Shown here: piece by piece, positions 6,402 through 10,141 of the stretch
Layout of the letters: each line of letters begins with the position of its first letter
Numbering within the stretch: position 1 is the stretch's first letter
Source of the DNA: Pseudomonadota bacterium
GTDB lineage: Bacteria; Myxococcota; UBA9042; PHBI01
Length of the DNA stretch: 10,141 bases
Direction: 5' to 3'
Assembly (NCBI GenBank): GCA_005788935.1
Contig: SYAK01000378.1
Coordinates: 1 to 10,141 of the forward strand
Made by a program: the position numbers and the translations under genes
The notes under the pieces: generated by a model
Seen by the model: only the letters and a program-made list of their open reading frames with translations
The model's database searches: none
Told to the model about the DNA's origin: nothing

Positions 6402-7762
6402 GGCTGGTCTCCGTTGGCCGCCGGGGCGGCTGGCGCAGGGGCAGGCTTCTGGCGGCGGGCGAAGTCGGGCGAGAGCCAGGCGTTCAGCATGTACTCGAGG
6501 CCGAGGTCGGTGTCCTCGTCGCACAGGCGGCGCCCGTCGACGTAGAGCTGCGGGGTCTGGACGGGCATCGCGTTCTTGACCGCAAAACGCAGCGATTTTG
6601 TGACCTTGGCCTTCGCGGTCGCCGTCCCGAGGCAGCCCTTGATGCCTGGAAAGCGGCTCAAGAGCTCGGCGCGGAGCGCCTTGTCCTCGGCCTTGTTGTC
6701 GGGCTTGCCGCTCGAGGCCGCGCGCTCGGACTTGGCGAGCTCGATGAGGCGGGTCTGGTCGGCAAAGGCCCAGTCGAGGATCTGCTGCGCACCCTCGGGC
6801 GCGCACAGGATCGCCTCGCTGATGGCGCAGGCGCCCGGGTGGGGAGCGTCCTTCACCATCCAGTTGCAGGCCGTGTCGAGCGGGAAGAGCAGCGCTTCGA
6901 GCTTCAACCGGGGCGCGAAGCCGCTCGCCGCGAGGCGCTTGTCGAAGGAGCGGCACGAAGGGCAGAGGGGATCGAGGACCGCGATCGACGGGACGGCACT
7001 CGGATCGTTGTGAGCGCCGAGCTTGACGAGCACCCCCGCCTCGTCGGTCGTGTCGGTCAGGAAGCCGCAGCCGTCCATCGTCGGACGGTCGTCCGGGACC
7101 GACGCCGTATAGAACAGGTAGGCGGCCGCCACGAAGCCGACGCCCGCGCCGAAGTTGACGAGCCAGAAGCGGATGACGCTGCCCTCCGTGGCGGGCGAGG
7201 CGCGCCACCACGCGAGGATCGACATCAGGAACAGGACGCCCGAGGCGACGTAGATACCGATGCAGACCTCGCAGAAGGCGCCGAGCTCGGTCGCGGCAAT
7301 GTTGCCGTAGATGACGGACATGCCGACGGGCAGGAGTGACCCGACGAAGAGGAAGAGGCCGTCCCGACGCGTCGGGGTCCCGACAGCACGCGAGAGCGTG
7401 TAGGCGGTGAAGAACGCGAACACCGCGAGGGCGAGCAGGCTGACCGGGATGCCACCCCAGTGCTCGGTGCGGTTGAACGAGCTGTAGACCGAGTACATCG
7501 CGGCCTTGCAGCCCGACGCCCCGACGACAGCCTCGCCGCCTGGCAGGACGGAGCACGAGACCGCGTGCGTCTGCCCGTCGAGGTGGGCGATGAAGTCGCG
7601 CGTCGAGACGCTCGACGAGACGAGGCCGAAGATGGCGCCGATCGCCGCGAGGAGCCACCAACCGCGCGGGTTGCGATGCGGCGCCGGTCCAGAGGGCGCC
7701 TGGCGGGTCGGCGCTGGCTCGGGCGGGGGCGGGTTCAGATCAGGATCGGGTGCTGCGGTCAC
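6398..7762 (-). CDS. Fused VKOR-DsbA (vitamin K epoxide reductase family / thioredoxin-like) disulfide-forming protein
   Basis: 454 residues. A Pro-rich cytoplasmic stretch (9-33) precedes a VKOR domain with about five membrane helices (36-50, 104-122, 136-153, 160-185, 196-218). Loop cysteines are Cys70 and Cys85, followed by the family's SVYSSF and GIPVSLLAL; the quinone-side motif is CEVC at 164-167. From about 235 a periplasmic DsbA-like domain follows: LDPLCPSC at 263-270 with redox pair Cys267/Cys270, and the cis-proline loop QTPQLYVDG at 402-410. The role is to oxidise periplasmic thiols and pass the electrons to quinone, doing DsbA and DsbB work in one chain. Cysteines at 232, 299, 312, 320, 377 and 414 are extra. 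The GTG start at 7762 has GGAGG with a 5-base spacer. The stop overlaps the OmpA-like gene start (ATGA). Confidence 0.9.
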   Translation of the reverse strand: MTAAPDPDLNPPPPEPAPTRQAPSGPAPHRNPRGWWLLAAIGAIFGLVSSSVSTRDFIAHLDGQTHAVSCSVLPGGEAVVGASGCKAAMYSVYSSFNRTEHWGGIPVSLLALAVFAFFTAYTLSRAVGTPTRRDGLFLFVGSLLPVGMSVIYGNIAATELGAFCEVCIGIYVASGVLFLMSILAWWRASPATEGSVIRFWLVNFGAGVGFVAAAYLFYTASVPDDRPTMDGCGFLTDTTDEAGVLVKLGAHNDPSAVPSIAVLDPLCPSCRSFDKRLAASGFAPRLKLEALLFPLDTACNWMVKDAPHPGACAISEAILCAPEGAQQILDWAFADQTRLIELAKSERAASSGKPDNKAEDKALRAELLSRFPGIKGCLGTATAKAKVTKSLRFAVKNAMPVQTPQLYVDGRRLCDEDTDLGLEYMLNAWLSPDFARRQKPAPAPAAPAANGDQP

Positions 7763-7772
7763 GTGGGCCTCC
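7763..7772 (-). promoter_or_regulatory. Strong ribosome binding site selecting the GTG start of the VKOR-DsbA gene
   Basis: On the minus strand GGAGG (7772-7768) is followed by CCCAC and then GTG. The optimal spacing favours this non-ATG start over the upstream in-frame TTG at 7843, which would add 27 residues read through the intergenic gap. The 117-base gap 7763-7879 also holds a weak partial palindrome (CGACCGGGCGTCAA, 7830-7843) and no clear promoter. Confidence 0.7.
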
Positions 7773-7879
7773 CGGAAGCGTGGGCGAGGACCGAGCGGCC
7801 ACCCGCGGAGGCGGTTCAGATCCCAAATCCGACCGGGCGTCAAGGAAGTCGTCAGGTTCGTGGTGATGACTGGCGTGAT

Positions 7880-10141
7880 TCAGGGCCATAGGCGGAGGCG
7901 ATGGTCCTCGCGGCGCCGCGCGGCTTCCGCCGCCTCGTCGAGCGGGACGCGGCCCTGGTCGCCACCGAGATGGTAGAGGCCGGCGTCGACCGCGAGCGCC
8001 GTGCTCCTGACTTGACGATCCGTCAGCCTGATGGCGAACGCGTGCCGGAGCGTGACACCGCGCGGCGCGTCCGCGAGGAAGAAGGTGCCGCCGACGACCG
8101 CGTGATCGGCCTGCCCGACGCGACGGTCGCCCGCGAAGACGTGCACGAAGAGGCCGACCGAGCGCGGGACCGGTCCATCGACGCGCAGCCACAGCTCGCC
8201 GTGAAGCAGTCCATCGGCATCGGGCCCGCTGAAGCGGGCGGCCTCGAAGGCGACAGGCAAGGCGAAGCGGGCGTCGATGCGGCGCGCGTCCGACGGTGGC
8301 GGCGCGTCAAGGATTGACGTTCCGTCAGGATTCTCGACGACGGGTGCCTCGGTGGCTTCCGTCGGCAGGGTGAGGGCCGTCAGGCCGAGAACGAGCAGCG
8401 GTCCAGCGAGCAGGGCGAGGGCCGACGCACCCTCGCCGAGGCGCGCGCGGCGCCACCAGACGAACAGGGCCGCGATGACGAGGCCGAGGGTCGACGCGAG
8501 CCCGAGCAAGGCCGAGTTCGGCGAGAAGCGGAACGCGAGACGATGCTCACCAGCGGGCAGCGTGACCCCGAGGAGGCGGTCGACGCCATCCGGACGGCGT
8601 GTTTCACAGGACTCCGACTCGGACGAGGCGAGCGGGCAATGCAGGACCTGCCAGCCCGGATGATGGTTCTGGTTCACCCACAGGCGGCCCGGTGACGCAA
8701 GTCGGGCCGCGACGGTGAGGCTGTTCGGGCGCCACGCGACGATCCGGACCTCGCCCGAGGCGGGCGCATCAAGGCCGACCTCGGAGCTGAGGTCTCCCCG
8801 AAGCCGCGGCGACATGACGACCGGATAGGCCTCGCCACAGCTGATGGAGCCGCGGTTCGAGGCGGCGAAGAGGCCGGCGAGCCAACGGTTGCCGCGGGCC
8901 TGCGCGAAGGGCTGGTCAACCTCGGGAGGTGCAGGCACGAGCGCGATGCCTCCCGTGAGGCGGTGAAAGGCCACGACCTGGCTCGCGCTCGCGACGAGCA
9001 GGCTCGAGGCGACAAGCCCGACCCCGACGCGTGACGCGCGCGGCCCCCGTCGCTCGAGCCAGCCAAGCAGCACACACGCGCCCGACAGGACGAGCGGAAG
9101 CGCGAACAGCGCGGCAGGCAGGAGAAATCGCTCGGGATAGCGGAGCGTGCTGAAGAGCGGCAGCTCGCGCATCCACGAAAATGGCCCTTCCCCGTAATGA
9201 TAGCCCGTCGCGAGCGCCACCGTCAGGGCGAGCATCGCGGCCGGGAGGCGGACCTCACGGCGCAGGAGCCCTGGGAGGGCGAGCGCGAGATAGACCGGAA
9301 GACCGATGTGGTAGCGCCCTGGCAGGTCACCTGTCGCCTCGGTCCCGGGCATGGCGAAGGCCATCGCCGCAAGCTCGCCGAGTCCGTGCCCGGGCGTGCC
9401 GGCCATGACGCGCGGGCTCCGGGCGAGCTCGGCGAGGATCGGCCAGAGGCGGAAGGCCGCACCCGCGACCATGACCGCCCCTAGCAGCGCGCCGCGACCG
9501 AGGAAGCGGCCCCAAGCGCGGCGGGAGGCGTCGCGCGGGGCAGCTCCGAGGGCCTCGACGGCCGCGAGCAGAATGGTGATCGGCGTCGCATACGTGCCGC
9601 CGAAGCCGATCATGAAGCCGAGCGCGGCCCCCGCCGTCACGAGCCCGCGACGCGAGCCCCGCATGGCGCCGTGGGCGCCGACGAGGACCCACGGTACGAG
9701 CGCGAAGCCGAGGAACTGGACCCAACCGAGCGCATAGGCCGTCGCAAGGTAGGCATTGAGCGCAAAACATGGCGCAAGCCACACCGCAAGCCAGGTGACG
9801 CGCGGCGATCGGGGTGCGCGCAGCAGCAGATAACGCCAGGTCCCCTCCAGGCCGAGGACGAGCATCGCGAAGGTGATGAGCGGCGCCGCGAGCGCAGCAC
9901 CGAGCAGCAGCGACAGCAGGAACGGAGGCGCTGCAAAGCGCGTCTGGGGATTGCCGAGCGCGTAGAGTCCGCCACAGGACCACGGGTCCCACAGCGGCAG
10001 CTCGCCGTGGTCGCGCAGGCTGCGGACGGCGTGATCTTCATACGCAAGCAGAAAATGTGCGTCATGAAAATCGTTGAGCTGTCCCGCCTGCCCAAGCGCG
10101 ACCCACGTCGCAGCGAGTGCCAGCAGCGAGAACCACCCAAG
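7880..10141 (-). CDS. YfhO-like multi-spanning membrane protein with C-terminal beta-sandwich domain (5' end outside window)
   Basis: The frame stays open from the stop at 7880 to the right edge, giving 753 visible residues; an ATG at 9865 is internal. An extracytoplasmic loop near the visible N-terminus reads LPLWDPWSCGGLYALGNP, typical of YfhO/GT-C-like proteins, and is followed by about ten membrane helices. FSTLRYPERFLLP (visible ~330-342), PGWQV (~495-499) and GVTLPAGEHRLAFRFSP (~525-541) match the YfhO family (PF09586) pattern of a beta domain before a last helix. After a final helix pair, the last ~130 residues form a further beta-rich domain with GLFVHVFAGDRRVGQADHAVVGG, like the tail of some family-39-type glycosyltransferases. 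In characterised Gram-positives YfhO takes part in glycosylating cell-wall polymers; the substrate here is unknown. The gene lies 117 bases upstream of the VKOR-DsbA gene on the same strand. Confidence 0.82.
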   Translation of the reverse strand, partial: LGWFSLLALAATWVALGQAGQLNDFHDAHFLLAYEDHAVRSLRDHGELPLWDPWSCGGLYALGNPQTRFAAPPFLLSLLLGAALAAPLITFAMLVLGLEGTWRYLLLRAPRSPRVTWLAVWLAPCFALNAYLATAYALGWVQFLGFALVPWVLVGAHGAMRGSRRGLVTAGAALGFMIGFGGTYATPITILLAAVEALGAAPRDASRRAWGRFLGRGALLGAVMVAGAAFRLWPILAELARSPRVMAGTPGHGLGELAAMAFAMPGTEATGDLPGRYHIGLPVYLALALPGLLRREVRLPAAMLALTVALATGYHYGEGPFSWMRELPLFSTLRYPERFLLPAALFALPLVLSGACVLLGWLERRGPRASRVGVGLVASSLLVASASQVVAFHRLTGGIALVPAPPEVDQPFAQARGNRWLAGLFAASNRGSISCGEAYPVVMSPRLRGDLSSEVGLDAPASGEVRIVAWRPNSLTVAARLASPGRLWVNQNHHPGWQVLHCPLASSESESCETRRPDGVDRLLGVTLPAGEHRLAFRFSPNSALLGLASTLGLVIAALFVWWRRARLGEGASALALLAGPLLVLGLTALTLPTEATEAPVVENPDGTSILDAPPPSDARRIDARFALPVAFEAARFSGPDADGLLHGELWLRVDGPVPRSVGLFVHVFAGDRRVGQADHAVVGGTFFLADAPRGVTLRHAFAIRLTDRQVRSTALAVDAGLYHLGGDQGRVPLDEAAEAARRREDHRLRLWP
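8012..8026. repeat. Palindrome TTGACGATCCGTCAG inside the YfhO-like gene
   Basis: Perfect TGACG-N3-CGTCA inverted repeat preceded directly by an extra half-site CTGAC (8007-8011). On the coding strand it spells CTGACGGATCGTCAA, within codons for LTDRQ in the terminal beta domain, about 250 bases upstream of the VKOR-DsbA start. It shares the WWC centre with the sites at 5066 and 8314. Confidence 0.6.
8305..8328. repeat. Composite palindrome: three alternating half-sites inside the YfhO-like gene
   Basis: TTGACGTTCCGTCAG (8314-8328) is a perfect copy. The preceding CGTCAAGGA makes its left arm also pair with CGTCAA at 8305-8310, so CGTCAA-GGA-TTGACG and TTGACG-TTC-CGTCAG share one arm. The codons encode a Pro/Asp-rich linker between the last membrane helix and the terminal beta domain, where amino-acid constraint is low. 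Confidence 0.6.

Noticed and set aside
5715..7661. Continuous 648-codon minus-strand frame running through the VKOR-DsbA gene into the OmpA-like gene
   Set aside because: Only the last 228 codons (from 6401) look like protein. The rest is Arg-rich shadow of the VKOR-DsbA gene in another frame, so this is not a fusion.
3124..8328. The recurring palindrome considered as a CRISPR array or as insertion-sequence ends
   Set aside because: Copies are 26 bases to kilobases apart with no regular spacers, no cas or transposase gene, and no target-site duplications visible.

Overview
The window is a very GC-rich, densely packed stretch of bacterial chromosome, estimated by eye at about 70% GC. It has eight protein genes, no RNA genes, no CRISPR array and no insertion sequence. 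The gene set (a MutY with a long tail, a fused VKOR-DsbA membrane protein, a YfhO-like membrane protein) and the extreme third-position GC suggest a free-living Gram-negative bacterium of the Myxococcota/deltaproteobacterial type. That assignment is inference from style; no marker gene proves it.

Layout. Bases 1-593 (+) are the 3' part of an SBF-like (YfeH-type) transporter. It ends tail-to-tail, with a 10-base overlap, on a TetR-family repressor gene at 584-1225 (-). Upstream of the repressor, 1226-1414 holds a sigma70-like promoter and two copies of a palindrome. Next on the minus strand is a unit read VOC protein (4982-4491), then mutY (4395-3019), then a COG2509 FAD-dependent dehydrogenase (3022-1415). 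The last two are joined by an ATGA stop/start overlap. A 230-base divergent region (4983-5212) separates this unit from a small secreted helical protein of unknown family (5213-5698, +).

The third block is again on the minus strand. A YfhO-type multi-spanning membrane protein (open at the right edge, ending at 7880) is followed by a fused VKOR-DsbA disulfide-forming enzyme (7762-6398). That enzyme is joined by another ATGA overlap to an OmpA-like envelope protein with six cysteines (6401-5715). The last pair reads as an oxidative-folding enzyme made together with a likely client.

The most notable signal is not a gene. A 15-base inverted repeat, YTGACGNNNCGTCAR (commonest form CTGACGGWWCGTCAA), occurs six times exactly and about four more times in degenerate form. 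It appears both between genes and inside the 3' parts of reading frames, upstream of most minus-strand gene starts. One copy overlaps the predicted start site of the TetR gene, so one reading is a local regulon of that repressor. The other is a genome-wide iterated palindrome that happens to sit there. The sequence alone does not decide between them.
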